A DNA stretch of 64,000 nt, taken from NCBI GenBank assembly GCA_001724025.1, contig MEDJ01000023.1, forward strand, positions 124,001-188,000, written 5' to 3'. The position numbers and the translations under genes are program-made. Below the pieces are notes generated by a model. It made no database searches. It saw only the letters and a program-made list of their open reading frames with translations, and was not told the origin of the DNA. Shown here piece by piece: positions 31,701 through 40,727 of the stretch (within the stretch, counting starts at the first letter, position 1; the number at the start of each line of letters is the position of its first letter). This DNA is from Acidobacteria bacterium SCN 69-37 (GTDB taxonomy: Bacteria > Acidobacteriota > Vicinamibacteria > Vicinamibacterales > SCN-69-37).

Positions 31701-32094
31701 CTTCGTCTGCTTGGGGTGCCGAAACCGCCGTGAGGAGTCGGCTCGCCGAGTCGAGTGCCCGATACGCGTCGTCGCTGGAGAACGGGTTCTGATGCGCCCA
31801 CCGGTTGCGCACGTCGCGCAGCTCGCTGACCAACGTCCGTTCCGCTTGCCCCAACGTCTTCCGGAAGACGACATTCCACTGGTTCCACACCACCGCCAAG
31901 AGAGAGGCAGCGTCCCAGCGCAGCGTCTTCTCAGAAGCAAAGAGATGAGCCTGCGCTGGCGCCACAGCTGCCTTCGCCTCTTCGAGCCACAGCTGGTTGT
32001 GCTGCGACTTCAACTCGCGCTCGACAAACGGGGTCAGCCCGTCCTTGACCAAGTCCAGTGCTTTGCCGACCCGCTCGTGGTTGCTGATGGCCAT
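28750..32094 (-). CDS. DUF499 ATPase with N-terminal HEPN (Swt1-like) domain
   Basis: 1114 residues from ATG at 32094, preceded by TTAGGAATAGC; the 46 extra residues in the track ORF run into the methylase gene and look non-native. The N-terminal ~130 residues are helical with RDVRNRWAHQNPFS, the R-x4-6-H signature of HEPN-type RNases or a Swt1-like dimer. The ATPase has Walker A QTNFGGGKTHSML near residue 247 and Walker B CLVLIDEWVAYA. DUF499 ATPases include PglY/BrxC of BREX-type systems. A C-terminal linker (about 960-1010) is Gly/Pro/Asp rich. It lies 7 bases after the DUF1156 methylase, so methylase and ATPase are made together, as in helicase-methylase-ATPase defence sets. Confidence 0.88.
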   Translation of the reverse strand: MAISNHERVGKALDLVKDGLTPFVERELKSQHNQLWLEEAKAAVAPAQAHLFASEKTLRWDAASLLAVVWNQWNVVFRKTLGQAERTLVSELRDVRNRWAHQNPFSSDDAYRALDSASRLLTAVSAPQADEVEKMKMELLRVRFDEQMRTEKRKSAGTAIESQATGTLKPWREVATPHKDVATGRYQQAEFAADLWQVHIGEGSDEYKKPAEFFRRTFLTQSLQQLLVGAVQRLAGQQGDPVVQLQTNFGGGKTHSMLALYHLFSGVAPGDLLGVDALLASAGVDKLPTAKRVVLVGNKISPGNPVTKPDGTVVRTLWGELAWQLGGKKAFATIQADDERATSPGDKLRELFNEYGPCLVLIDEWVAYARQLHDSSDLPAGSFETHFTFAQALTESAKLADRCLLVISLPASDTSGSPHAQANDVEVGGERGRAALDRLRNAVGRVEASWRPASAEEGFEIVRRRLFEPIVEKAQFVARDTVARAFYDLYRTQHQEFPPEARDPEYETRIKAAYPIHPEVFDRLYTDWSTLVKFQRTRGVLRLMAAVIHSLWEKGDRNPLILPANIPIDDPRVQFELTRYLSDNWVPVIEKDVDGPAALPLRLDGEVPNLGKFAACRRVARTIYLGSAPTATAANRGLEDRQIKLGCVMPGESPSIFGDALRRLSAAATYLYQDSARYWYSTQPTVTKMADDRAEQLKRDPIPDSVVQEIDKRLRLDLRKVGDFSRVHPLPQSGQDVPDDTDSRLVVLGIDHPYAKEPGTPAEVAAKAIFENRGTAPRLYRNTLTFLGADKSRLQDLLDAVRRFLAWESILAEREALNLTLQQVKQAENQRDAADGAVTARIPETYQWLLVPVQNSPQAPVEWQAVRLSGQDALAARASKKLRGDELLVTGFAPSRLRMELDRIPLWRGDHVEVRQLVDDFARYLYLPRLRDSAVLLGAVRDGLGLLVWTKDSFAYADSFDEAAGRYRGLRCGQLVNVTKDNMTGLLVRPDRAVKQQEEDAAPVPGGDGGISPGGDTVDTAPGPGGTEPPGPAVAARPKRYYGTVVLDSTRVGRDASRVADEVISHLSGLVGAKVKVTLEIEAQMPDGASEQVVRTVTENGRTLKFSSHGFEKD

Positions 32095-32101
32095 GCTATT
32101 C

Positions 32102-35100
32102 CTAATCGAACAGGGCCGCCTGTTGCTGCGGCACCGCCAATGAACCGTCCTTAGCGAGACGAGCGATCTCGGGCCAACTCTGGACGAGGGCGTTGTACGA
32201 CCCGGCCTCCTTAGCGCGCTTCTTCCGCTCACACGCCGTGTATAGACGATAGGCGAGCTCCCTCACCACATCGGATTTCGCTCCATACTTGGCGAGGAGT
32301 TGAGCGGCCTTGGCTTCCCCGGCGAGCTCGAAGACACGGATCAAGTGGTGAAGCATCTCCCAGATATTGATGCGACGATCCTCGTCGGGATCCCACGCAA
32401 CCGGCAGTTCGTCCGGACGAAGTAGCCGCACCTTGCCAGCCTTGGACAGGAGAATGCCAGCCTCAGCGAGGCCGCTGACGCTGGTATTCTTTGCCGTCGC
32501 GAGCGTCTCCGCCCGACCGTACTCGCCCTCACCGAACGCGAACTCATCGAACCATCCCAGGGCCCAACGGCTGTCGACGTCGAAGTCACCCTCTTGCTCG
32601 GCAAGCACCTCATCGAGCGTCTGGTTAATTAATGCGAGCGCCTGGCGCACCGACAATGGCTGTCCCTCGGCATCAAGTACCTTCGAGTAGCGTGTGTAGA
32701 CAGCCATTCCCGGTCCGATGGCCGCTTGCGCCAAATCGACGGGCGCGATGTTGCCAGCCTGCAGATGGCGAAGCGCGACAGGCAGTTCGGCCTTAAGCGC
32801 GGCTAGGAGTTCGCGACGAGTAGCCGTTGCGGCGGCAGCGGACCTTGGGCGACAGACAAGGACGATGCTCGACGCAAGGGCGTTGGAATCCATCCCACGC
32901 ATCCGATTGCCAAGCTCCGTTCGCATTGGCCATGTACCGCTAGTGGCGAAACCAGCTCGAATGACTGCGTCCAGAAAGGTTTCCCAACCGGTACTCGCGG
33001 TGCCGGCGGCTGTGTCACTTTCCGACTGCTTGAAGGCGTAGTAGATTGTGACCGGAAACGACGGATGTGTTTGTTCGGCCAGGCGATGCATCGCCTGTGT
33101 CATTCCGTTGAGAAAAAACGCCTCTGCCCGCTCGCTGCCGCCATGGCGAGCGGGGGTCGCCACCAGTTCCTCAGCTTTGGGAACAGTGACCGTGGAGAAA
33201 ATGTCCGGGAACACCGATCGCAGTGACTGACGCAGCCAGACGTAGAAGAAATCCGACAGGTCTGCATATCCGATGTTGTCGTAGTAGGGTGGGTCGGTCG
33301 ATACAACCTTGTCTGTGCTGATGGTTTGCGTCTGAGCATCTCCTTGCAGCGCGAACGCACCACCGGCGGCGGGAAGCATCTGTAGGGCCTTCCGCGCCCA
33401 CTCGATGCCGCTCGAGACGTTGCCGGTCGAATCCGAAAATACGCTCGTCTCCACGTAATCCCAGGTAATGGGTATTGCTTGTCGGCCAAACGTATTGCGA
33501 ATCAGCTCTTTGCTTGAATGCCACGTACACACGGTCGACCAGTAGTCGGCCGCCTTATCAACGGAGATAGCCAAGTAGACGGCGATGGCGTCCGCGTACG
33601 CCAATGGCCCCTGGCCACCGTCCTTCAATGACTTGCCATCGTCGGTCATCCCGGCGGAGATTGCGTCGCGCAGAGCCTGCTCACGCGTGTCACTGGTCAA
33701 GCCTGCGAACGTCGTCAAGGCGACAAGCTGACGATTCGTGAAGAGGTCGCTCCACTTCGTCATGCCGTAGTTCGCCACGCGAAACCCGAGCGCCTGCGCA
33801 AAGAACTCAACCTCAGGTTTCCACTCTGGTTTGGCGTCGCGTGCGATGGCCTCGTGATCGTCGGTTGGAGCGAGATACACACGGCCACGGTCGCCTTCGG
33901 CCACAATTGCAAGAAGCCTGGCCCCCATCCGCCCGGCCCGGCCCTCGGCCTTGATGTAGTCCCCGCTGATGGGAACGCCGGACATCACGCAGAGAAAATC
34001 AGCACCACGACCGCTTGCTTTCGTTCCGTTCGTCGCGGCGGCTGGAGGCGTGCCCGTTTTCACCGTGAACCTGTAGTGCCCTTTCTCGATCACAGGCTCG
34101 ACGTATGCCTCCTTGCCAGCCCTCGTTGACAGTGCAAAGGTCGAAACCAGTGGAACATCTACAGTCGCAAACGCTGGGTTGGGACTCTTGACCGTTCGGG
34201 CCCAGAGCCAAGCAATTGTGGTGAGCCTCTGACCCGCGTACGGCTTGAGATCCGGCCGGTCCCTGACCATTGCGGCAGTGATTTCCACCTTTGGGTAGAG
34301 GTGGCCGATGCGTCTTTCTGCCTCGTCGCGCATCAACTTCCCGTAGAACCGGACATCCTCAGCAAGCCCTTGTGCGCCTCGCCACTTCTCTGTGAGCAGC
34401 GATGGATCGTTTCGGGACTCAGGGTTGACTGGCGGACGACCGGCGAACTTCGGCGGGATCTCGATCATCGCCTTGTTGATCAAGACCGCTACGGGATTGA
34501 GGTCGCTAGCGTAGCTCTCCAGGCCTAGCCGCTGTGCTTCGAGCGGCAACGCACCGCCTCCAGCGAACGGATCGTGGAATGCAGGAAGCCTGTGCCGATC
34601 GAACAGCTCCTTCGCGCGCGGATGGCCGGCGTTGTCGGCGCACGTGCGTCGCCAGCTTTGCCAGATCTCTGCCCGTGCCCGATCGAGGACCTCTTCATTC
34701 GTGGTGTTCTCCCAAAGCACGAGATCCCGGATGATCCCGAAGAGGCGCTCGCGCTCGAGCTCAGCGGCCACTTCTTCGATGGTCGGCTCCGGACCTGGAG
34801 CCGGAGCTGAGAGGTGCGCGCCTGCTGCTTTCTCAGCGGTTGCGACGGCCTCCTCCCACACCTTGAGACGGGCGCGGAGAACGCTTTCCGCCTTCCGCCG
34901 AAGCTTCGAATCCGCCAGCAGCACGTCGACGTATGTGGACGGGTCGTCCACCATTTGGGCAAAGATCACCGCCCGCGCCGCCGCCAGCGGGCGCCGCGCC
35001 CACCAGAGGTGCAGCGTGCTTGGATGCCCGTGACGGATGGACTTCTCCCGGGCGGACGCGGCATTGATGGCGTCCAGCGGCAGGGCGACTTCGATGAGTT

Positions 35101-35119
35101 TCTTCCGGTACATCGTCAT
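32102..35119 (-). CDS. DUF1156 DNA adenine-specific methylase
   Basis: 1005 residues. The N-terminus carries the diagnostic DUF1156 block ([20 protein letters not shown], then [19 protein letters not shown]). The AdoMet motif is [17 protein letters not shown] near 216. The catalytic motif is [18 protein letters not shown] near 610. This is a large beta/gamma-type N6-adenine methylase found in BREX-like, DISARM-like and Hma-type systems, where it marks host DNA so that the partner helicase and ATPase attack unmarked phage DNA. Start at 35119 is the first ATG of MTMYRKK; the second (M3) is equally possible. Codons look less GC-rich than in region 1 (for example TTAATTAA within the gene), consistent with transfer. 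Confidence 0.93.
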   Translation of the reverse strand: MTMYRKKLIEVALPLDAINAASAREKSIRHGHPSTLHLWWARRPLAAARAVIFAQMVDDPSTYVDVLLADSKLRRKAESVLRARLKVWEEAVATAEKAAGAHLSAPAPGPEPTIEEVAAELERERLFGIIRDLVLWENTTNEEVLDRARAEIWQSWRRTCADNAGHPRAKELFDRHRLPAFHDPFAGGGALPLEAQRLGLESYASDLNPVAVLINKAMIEIPPKFAGRPPVNPESRNDPSLLTEKWRGAQGLAEDVRFYGKLMRDEAERRIGHLYPKVEITAAMVRDRPDLKPYAGQRLTTIAWLWARTVKSPNPAFATVDVPLVSTFALSTRAGKEAYVEPVIEKGHYRFTVKTGTPPAAATNGTKASGRGADFLCVMSGVPISGDYIKAEGRAGRMGARLLAIVAEGDRGRVYLAPTDDHEAIARDAKPEWKPEVEFFAQALGFRVANYGMTKWSDLFTNRQLVALTTFAGLTSDTREQALRDAISAGMTDDGKSLKDGGQGPLAYADAIAVYLAISVDKAADYWSTVCTWHSSKELIRNTFGRQAIPITWDYVETSVFSDSTGNVSSGIEWARKALQMLPAAGGAFALQGDAQTQTISTDKVVSTDPPYYDNIGYADLSDFFYVWLRQSLRSVFPDIFSTVTVPKAEELVATPARHGGSERAEAFFLNGMTQAMHRLAEQTHPSFPVTIYYAFKQSESDTAAGTASTGWETFLDAVIRAGFATSGTWPMRTELGNRMRGMDSNALASSIVLVCRPRSAAAATATRRELLAALKAELPVALRHLQAGNIAPVDLAQAAIGPGMAVYTRYSKVLDAEGQPLSVRQALALINQTLDEVLAEQEGDFDVDSRWALGWFDEFAFGEGEYGRAETLATAKNTSVSGLAEAGILLSKAGKVRLLRPDELPVAWDPDEDRRINIWEMLHHLIRVFELAGEAKAAQLLAKYGAKSDVVRELAYRLYTACERKKRAKEAGSYNALVQSWPEIARLAKDGSLAVPQQQAALFD

Positions 35120-35199
35120 GGATGAGACAGTAGACCGCTATGAGGATAACGCCCCATGGAAGTCATTGAGAAATAATGCGTTGCGGGCATATGGGGATT

Positions 35200-35209
35200 C
35201 CGATATCGG
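35200..35209. promoter_or_regulatory. Palindrome CCGATATCGG in the methylase upstream region
   Basis: A perfect 10-bp palindrome in the 119-base gap between the AlbA-type regulator and the DUF1156 gene, the only sizeable gap inside the four-gene defence run. The gap also has an AT-rich patch (AAATAATG) that could hold a -10 element for a separate methylase-ATPase transcript. A natural candidate binder is the neighbouring winged-helix regulator; this is inference. Confidence 0.35.
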
Positions 35210-35238
35210 GATTTCGACGTTTCAGACCCCATAGAACC

Positions 35239-36852
35239 TCAGGCCGGGTGCCAACGGGCCCATCGGCGCTGGCCGCTCAGCCGGACACGCCCCTCCTGTC
35301 GAAGCTCTTCCATGAGCGCCTTGATCTGGTCCCGAGACAGGGCCGGGACGACCTGCTGAAGTTCCGACATCGGGCTGCCCTGATCGCCACCGTCACGAAC
35401 GTGGCGAAGCAGCAGCTCCTTGTTCTGCGCTCGATCCAGCCCGCGCCGACGCGTGTAGGCCGCGCGCTCGCCTATGGCGGTCGCGAACCGGCGGCTAAGC
35501 AGATACTGCGTCCCGCGCCCGCGCCCCACGGATTCCACAACCCCAAGCTGGACGAGGCGCGGAAGTCGCTCCGACAGCTCGTTCGGCACGACCTCACCTC
35601 GCTGCAGCCGATCGAGGACCAGGAGATCGCGGGTGTCGAAGCTCGCCAGCGTCTCCTCGCCGACCCGCTCGAGGAAAGCCAGAAACGACGGGTTCGTGAC
35701 CTGACCGCGCAATGTCAGGCGGACCGTGTGCGGAGCCGTGCCAGAGAGATCCGGCAGCGCCTTGCTCTGACGAATGGCCCGCTCGAACATCAGGTTCATC
35801 CCCTGCCCTGAACGTTCGATCAACCCGCATCGTCCGAGCGCTTCCGCCAGCCGGCGATTGCGTGGATTCTGTTCGTCGATGATGTTCTCCGGTGTGATCC
35901 CCGGCGGCAGGCCACCCGGACTCGTCACCTCCAGCCGGCGCGAAAACTGCCGAACGAAGGTGGACCCTTCGCGTCGGTAGTCGCGGTGGCAGAACGCGTT
36001 CAGCACCGCTTCGCGAATCGTCACCTCATCGAACGTCGGAATTTCGACTCGGAACAGGCCGTCCTGGAAGCTCTGTCTGTCGTTTCTCTGATTAATGCGT
36101 TCCCAGAGCCGATCCTGGTAGAGGAAGAATCCTTCGCGAAACTCCGCACGATCCTGGGCCGGCCCGGCTGCTTCGGCCGATCGATACTCGAAGATCATCT
36201 CCGCGCGAGGGACGTGACGCGTCAGCGCATCGCGGGTGCCGAAGAGCAGCAGGGCCGCGTACGTGAGACGGCCGTCCCTGGTCAGTTCCGCGTTGCGGAG
36301 CACTTCGTCGTCTGACCACAAGTCGACCCGCGCGTTTCCTTCACGCCGGCTCCACCGCCGTCTGAACTCCGCGATGGCTTCTGGGGCGAGGTCCTGGAGT
36401 GAAGCGTCCGCACAGATCTCACCAGAGAAGTCTGGAGCGACCTCAGTGTGGATGACTCGGAGTCGCTCGTCTGTCATCGGGAGCAGCGACTCGCCAGCCC
36501 GCATCCAATAGGCTCCGCGATCGTTCCATGCCGTTCCGGCGAATCGGGCCGGCACACTGATGATCAGCACCCGGTGCCCATCGTGGTGGAATTCCTCGAC
36601 CGACACGTGATGGCCGACGCGCTGGAAGATCGATGACTCCGTCTGTCCGGGTTCCGGAAACGCGGCTGTCCCGACGACGCGCCGAGGCCTCGCGTCCGTG
36701 ACGCCGAGCACAATACGACCGCCACCCTCGTTGGCGATTGCCACGCAGTACCGAACGAGTTCGTCGAAGTCGTAGCGATTCGCAGCCTCCTTGAACTCAA
36801 GACGTGTCCCTTCTGGGGCCGCAAGGATGCTGCGAAACTCCTCCGCGGTCAT
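35239..36852 (-). CDS. AlbA/Schlafen-domain ATP-binding winged-helix regulator
   Basis: 537 residues. The N-terminus is an AlbA_2 (divergent AAA-4/Schlafen-like) domain: EGTRLEFKEAANRYDFDELVRYCVAIANEGGGRIVLGV, about residues 14-50. The middle has the HATPase-like C-terminal block (TIREAVLNAFCHRDY and NPRNRRLAEALGRCGLIERSGQGMNLM). The last 150 residues contain two winged-helix-like segments (DLLVLDRLQRGEVVPNELSERLPRLVQLGVVE, and LSRDQIKALMEELRQEGRV). Proteins of this kind are predicted ATP-dependent regulators or nucleic-acid enzymes. Its start overlaps the helicase stop by four bases (ATGA), so it is part of the defence operon and not a passenger. Confidence 0.85.
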   Translation of the reverse strand: MTAEEFRSILAAPEGTRLEFKEAANRYDFDELVRYCVAIANEGGGRIVLGVTDARPRRVVGTAAFPEPGQTESSIFQRVGHHVSVEEFHHDGHRVLIISVPARFAGTAWNDRGAYWMRAGESLLPMTDERLRVIHTEVAPDFSGEICADASLQDLAPEAIAEFRRRWSRREGNARVDLWSDDEVLRNAELTRDGRLTYAALLLFGTRDALTRHVPRAEMIFEYRSAEAAGPAQDRAEFREGFFLYQDRLWERINQRNDRQSFQDGLFRVEIPTFDEVTIREAVLNAFCHRDYRREGSTFVRQFSRRLEVTSPGGLPPGITPENIIDEQNPRNRRLAEALGRCGLIERSGQGMNLMFERAIRQSKALPDLSGTAPHTVRLTLRGQVTNPSFLAFLERVGEETLASFDTRDLLVLDRLQRGEVVPNELSERLPRLVQLGVVESVGRGRGTQYLLSRRFATAIGERAAYTRRRGLDRAQNKELLLRHVRDGGDQGSPMSELQQVVPALSRDQIKALMEELRQEGRVRLSGQRRWARWHPA

Positions 36853-39800
36853 CGCGGTGTCTCCGCCCTGGCCAGCAACTCGGCGAAGTCGTAATTGACG
36901 CTCGTCACGCCAAAGTCAGGTTCCCGCTGGAACGGCCGTCTGACGTAGTGCACGGTGTGCCGTTCGTCATCGTGGAACTCCACGATGCCGAGGATGAAGT
37001 CGTCCGGTTTATTGAGCGAGTAAAGGATTTCGTTACGCGTGACCGTGATGGTGGCGCCGCCGGCCAAACGTCCCTTGACCTCGATGAAGCGCAGCTTTCC
37101 GGTTCCGGGCACGCGGCTCTCGATGTCGTACCCGAGCTTGTCGGTCTCCCGATCAATCGGATCGAATCCGAGGTTACGCTCGACCTCCATGATCGCCGCT
37201 CTGGCGCGTGCGGCAGACGCCTGCGTGTCTGGCGCCACGGCCATTGTCGGCTGTCCACCCATCGCTGCGAGCAGTCCCGCCGGGACTACCAGCAATCCAC
37301 CGAGGACGACCGGCGGGAGCGGCGACAATTGACGCTCCAAGCGCAGTTCCTCGATGCGCTTCTCCAGGCGACTCTGGAGGGCGTCCGCACGCTTTCGTGC
37401 CTCCTCGGAGTTCAGCCGCGCCGGCGCACGCCCAGCCCTTTCCTGAAGGCGCAGTTCCTCCGCGCGGTGGTCCCAGTAGTTGATCTCCTTGGTCAGGCGG
37501 TCTTTGACCGCCGCTTCCGTCTTGTCGATGCGCTCGATTGTTCGGCCGCGCACGTCGGCGATGTGAGCGGGGACGATGGTGGCGATGGCGTGGGCCTGAG
37601 CCTTGGTCTCCAGTTCGCGCGCAATCCAGGCGGCCTCGGGCCTCGCCAGAATCGTCGCCACGTCGGGCTCGGACGACTCCAACGGCCGAAGATCGAGGTA
37701 GGGCGCATACTGCAGGTGCCGAGATTCACCGGCGGCGTTGAGCTCGACGTAGAGCATCCGCTTCGAGACGACGCGGCGATCGCCGGCCCGCGTCGATACG
37801 GCGTCCTGAATCGAGTGCTCAAGGTAGAAGAGCACGCGCGGCGATGTGCCCGAATCACGTTCGTCCACGAGGACTGTTCCGCGCCTGAGCAGATCGCGAT
37901 GGCGCTCCAACGTCAGGTCGATCGTGGCGTCGAGCAGCGGATGCCCAGGGAACACGTACGCAGCAGGCGGTTGCCCCTGCGGCGCGACCAACGCCTTCTC
38001 GAATGCGATGCGCTCGTAGCGAGGCATCACCGGCTCACCTACGCCGATCAACCGGTCGCGGTTCCTGACCGGCGGCGGCACGTGCGTGACTTCGTAGCGG
38101 CGTGATTCGCGCTGCTTGGCCGTGCCGCCCAGCCGCTGGAACGCTTCGAGGAAGAACGACTCAATGTAGTGCGGCTGCAGGCGCCGAGCGTCGGCGCGCT
38201 CCATGTCCTCACGAATGCGATGGACGCGGCTCGCGTCCATCGCGTCGTGCGCGAGGGCACGTTCCTCCAGGAGGTCCTGAATCTGCGACCGGTTGAAGGC
38301 GTTCTCGACAACCTTCGTCAGCCGGCCCCGGACCTCCGGCTCCTCGCCGTAGCGGATCGCCTCGATGAGCAGCTCGCGCAGAGGGCGTCCCTCGAATTGC
38401 AGCTTCCCGAGTACGTCGAACACTTGGCCGCCCAGAGCCTTCCGCGCTTCGTCCAGCTTCTCGAGCAGCGTGCGGTAGACCTCACCTTCGCGCGTGCCTT
38501 CGGCGATGAGGTTCCAGAGGTGGCACACCTCCGTCTGCCCGATGCGGTGGATGCGACCGAAACGCTGCTCAAGGCGATTCGGGTTCCACGGCAGGTCGTA
38601 GTTGACCATCAGGTGTGCGCGCTGCAGATTGATGCCCTCGCCGGCCGCGTCGGTGGCCACGAGCACCTGCACTGTCGGGTCGTGTCTGAAGGCTTCCTGC
38701 GCCTTCATCCGATCCTCTCGACCCATGCCACCATGGATCATGACGACGGCATCCTTGCGCCCGAGGAGCGTCGTGATGCGCTGTTCGAGGTAGTTCAGGG
38801 TGTCGCGCTGCTCGGTGAAGATGACGAGCTTCTGGGACGGTGATGCCGCGACACTCTCCGGCACTGGTCCAGCGGGATCAGGTTCGGCGGGCTGCGTCGT
38901 ACGGGCGTTAGAGAAGATCTCCGTGAGCAGTCCGGCCAGCTCGCGCCATTTTCGGTCCTCTCCGCTGCGCCGCACGCTGAGCGCGAGGGCTTCAAGCCCC
39001 GTGAGCGTGAGGATCTCGGCCTGCAGTTCCGCGATGGTCCGTGCGGCCGTGGCCTGGTCCACGACCTCTTCGACCGCCGCCTCCTGCTCATCATCTGGCG
39101 AGTCTTCGATGTCCTCGATGTCCTCCTCGGTCATCGCCGGCAGACTGGCCGCTGTGTCGAACACCGCCTGAGCACCGCGCTGGAGTTGTTCCTCTTCGCG
39201 CAGGCGCTTTTCGAGACGCTCGCGGCGACGACGGAGCGACTGGTAGATCGCTTCCGGAGACGATGCGAGGCGGCGCTGCAGGATGGTCAGCGCGAATCCC
39301 ACCGTACCGGCGCGCTTGTCGTTCTGCAGGGCTTCAGCGCGATTGAACTCGCCGCGCACATAGTCGGTGACGGCGGTGTAAAGCCGGGCCTCGGGATCCG
39401 AGAGCAGGTAGGGAATCGTGTGAGCGATGCGCTCGGGAAACAGCGGTGTCGCGTCGAACTTGAGCAGGTTCTCCTTGACCATGCGCCGCATCAGGTCCGA
39501 GACGTCAGTGACGTGGACTCCGTCACGGAACCGGCCCTCGAAGCGGTCGCCATCGAGCAGCGCCATGAACAGTTGGAAGTCCTCTTCCTTTCCGTTGTGC
39601 GGCGTGGCCGTCATCAGAAGGAAGTGCCGCGTGATCTGGGACAGGAGCTGGCCGAGCTTGTAGCGCTTCGTGTACTTGACCTCGCCACTGAAGAACGTGG
39701 CCGACATCTTGTGGGCCTCGTCGCAGACGACCAGGTCCCATTGAATCTCCGGCGCCGCAAGCTTTGCCTGCACGTCCTCGTTCCGCGACAGCTTGTCGAG

Positions 39801-40415
39801 ACGGGCGATAACGAGGTTCGTCTCGAAGAACCAGTTGCCCGTCCGCGCAGCCTCCAGCTTATCGTTGGTGAGGATCTCGAACGGCAGGTTGAATCGACGG
39901 TACAGCTCGTCCTGCCATTGCTCGGCGAGGCTGCCGGGGCACACGACGAGGCAGCGCTGGAGGTCACCACGTGCGATCAGCTCCTTGATCAGGAGCCCGG
40001 CCATGATGGTCTTCCCGGCGCCGGGGTCGTCGGCCAGCAGAAAGCGCAGCGGCTGGCGGGGCAACATCGACTCGTACACTGCCGTGATCTGATGGGGAAG
40101 CGGGTCGACGAGCGAGGCATGGACGGCCAGGAGCGGGTCGAAGAGGTGCGCCAGCCGGATGCGATGAGCTTCCGAAACCAGGCGGAAAAGCGCGCCGTCG
40201 CCGTCGAAGCTCCACGGGCGGCCGGCCTCAACGACTTCGAAGCGAGCCTCGTCGTGCCGATACAGCAACTCGTTGGCGACCTTGCCAGCGGCCGTCTTGT
40301 ACGTCAGTTCGAGCGCCTCGGAGCCGAACCACTGCGTGGTCACCACAGTGACCATCGCATCGGGAAGGATGCCTTTGACGGCGGCGTTGGGGCGAAGGTC
40401 TTCGAGTCGGCTCAT
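36849..40415 (-). CDS. SNF2-family helicase with C-terminal DUF3883
   Basis: 1188 residues. The ATPase core has Walker A DDPGAGKTIMAG near residue 128, the DEAH box VVCDEAHKMS near 232, motif III LLMTATPHNGKEEDFQLF, and helicase C motifs VATDAAGEGINLQ and QRFGRIHRIGQ. An acidic insertion (EEDIEDIEDSPDDEQEAAVEE) lies between the two lobes. The final ~110 residues form a DUF3883 restriction-endonuclease-like fold (KLGYDIESR, then LRFIEVKGRL), often a nuclease or DNA-binding module. This architecture is that of DrmD in class 1 DISARM and of the helicase in Hma-type sets, where it translocates along or cuts incoming DNA. It heads the minus-strand run; its promoter lies in the 312-base region shared with the CHAT gene. 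Confidence 0.93.
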   Translation of the reverse strand: MSRLEDLRPNAAVKGILPDAMVTVVTTQWFGSEALELTYKTAAGKVANELLYRHDEARFEVVEAGRPWSFDGDGALFRLVSEAHRIRLAHLFDPLLAVHASLVDPLPHQITAVYESMLPRQPLRFLLADDPGAGKTIMAGLLIKELIARGDLQRCLVVCPGSLAEQWQDELYRRFNLPFEILTNDKLEAARTGNWFFETNLVIARLDKLSRNEDVQAKLAAPEIQWDLVVCDEAHKMSATFFSGEVKYTKRYKLGQLLSQITRHFLLMTATPHNGKEEDFQLFMALLDGDRFEGRFRDGVHVTDVSDLMRRMVKENLLKFDATPLFPERIAHTIPYLLSDPEARLYTAVTDYVRGEFNRAEALQNDKRAGTVGFALTILQRRLASSPEAIYQSLRRRRERLEKRLREEEQLQRGAQAVFDTAASLPAMTEEDIEDIEDSPDDEQEAAVEEVVDQATAARTIAELQAEILTLTGLEALALSVRRSGEDRKWRELAGLLTEIFSNARTTQPAEPDPAGPVPESVAASPSQKLVIFTEQRDTLNYLEQRITTLLGRKDAVVMIHGGMGREDRMKAQEAFRHDPTVQVLVATDAAGEGINLQRAHLMVNYDLPWNPNRLEQRFGRIHRIGQTEVCHLWNLIAEGTREGEVYRTLLEKLDEARKALGGQVFDVLGKLQFEGRPLRELLIEAIRYGEEPEVRGRLTKVVENAFNRSQIQDLLEERALAHDAMDASRVHRIREDMERADARRLQPHYIESFFLEAFQRLGGTAKQRESRRYEVTHVPPPVRNRDRLIGVGEPVMPRYERIAFEKALVAPQGQPPAAYVFPGHPLLDATIDLTLERHRDLLRRGTVLVDERDSGTSPRVLFYLEHSIQDAVSTRAGDRRVVSKRMLYVELNAAGESRHLQYAPYLDLRPLESSEPDVATILARPEAAWIARELETKAQAHAIATIVPAHIADVRGRTIERIDKTEAAVKDRLTKEINYWDHRAEELRLQERAGRAPARLNSEEARKRADALQSRLEKRIEELRLERQLSPLPPVVLGGLLVVPAGLLAAMGGQPTMAVAPDTQASAARARAAIMEVERNLGFDPIDRETDKLGYDIESRVPGTGKLRFIEVKGRLAGGATITVTRNEILYSLNKPDDFILGIVEFHDDERHTVHYVRRPFQREPDFGVTSVNYDFAELLARAETPR

Positions 40416-40538
40416 GTCGCATGCACACAGGCGATCGCCGCAGCCCTGGACGCCAAGACTCGCCCCACGACCGCACCAGCGAGTCGGGAACGGAGTAGAT
40501 TTCGGCTTCGCCAGCCCGACAACACAGAATATCGGAAG

Positions 40539-40559
40539 CTGTGACAGATTAGGTCACAG
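40539..40559. promoter_or_regulatory. Operator-like inverted repeat CTGTGAC-N7-GTCACAG
   Basis: A perfect 7-bp inverted repeat with a 7-base centre (AGATTAG), about 124 bases before the helicase start and 168 before the CHAT start. Half-site length and spacing fit a dimeric helix-turn-helix regulator, and CTGTGAC resembles the TGTGA half-site of CRP/FNR-type regulators. A shared operator could control defence and CHAT/S41 genes together. Confidence 0.5.
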
Positions 40560-40715
40560 TCCCCCAGAAGATCGATTTCCAGAAGATGGAACGCGCTGAG
40601 GTCGGCGACTCTGACAGTTGCCTGCGAGCCGACCAGCGCCCCGGACTCGCCGCCCCTTGAGCTTGCCCGGCAGTCATCCCGCTATGCTACGGTGGACCTC
40701 GCTCTCCCCAGGGTG

Positions 40716-40724
40716 TAAGGAGGT
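40716..40724 (+). promoter_or_regulatory. Strong Shine-Dalgarno TAAGGAGGT of the CHAT gene
   Basis: A nine-base match to the anti-Shine-Dalgarno sequence, three bases before ATG at 40728. The full-length match implies strong translation, but the spacing is shorter than the usual 5-8 bases. It fixes the start and thereby the signal peptide of the CHAT protein. Confidence 0.8.
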
Positions 40725-40727
40725 CCC

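Larger units (their letters stand above)
40416..40727. other. Divergent intergenic region between helicase and CHAT genes
   Basis: 312 bases with no gene. The two flanking operons are transcribed away from each other, so the stretch must contain promoters for both. It holds the inverted repeat at 40539-40559 and, at its right end, the strong ribosome binding site of the CHAT gene. The GATTTCGGC and ATATCGGAAG segments are locally AT-richer. No clear -35/-10 pair could be assigned. Confidence 0.6.

Noticed and set aside
29362-32154. 930-aa plus-strand ORF
   Set aside because: Antisense shadow of the DUF499 gene, which has clear Walker motifs on the other strand.
35239-40415. Complete DISARM system
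   Set aside because: A DrmD-like helicase and an adenine methylase are present, but DrmA, DrmB and the PLD nuclease DrmC are not found.
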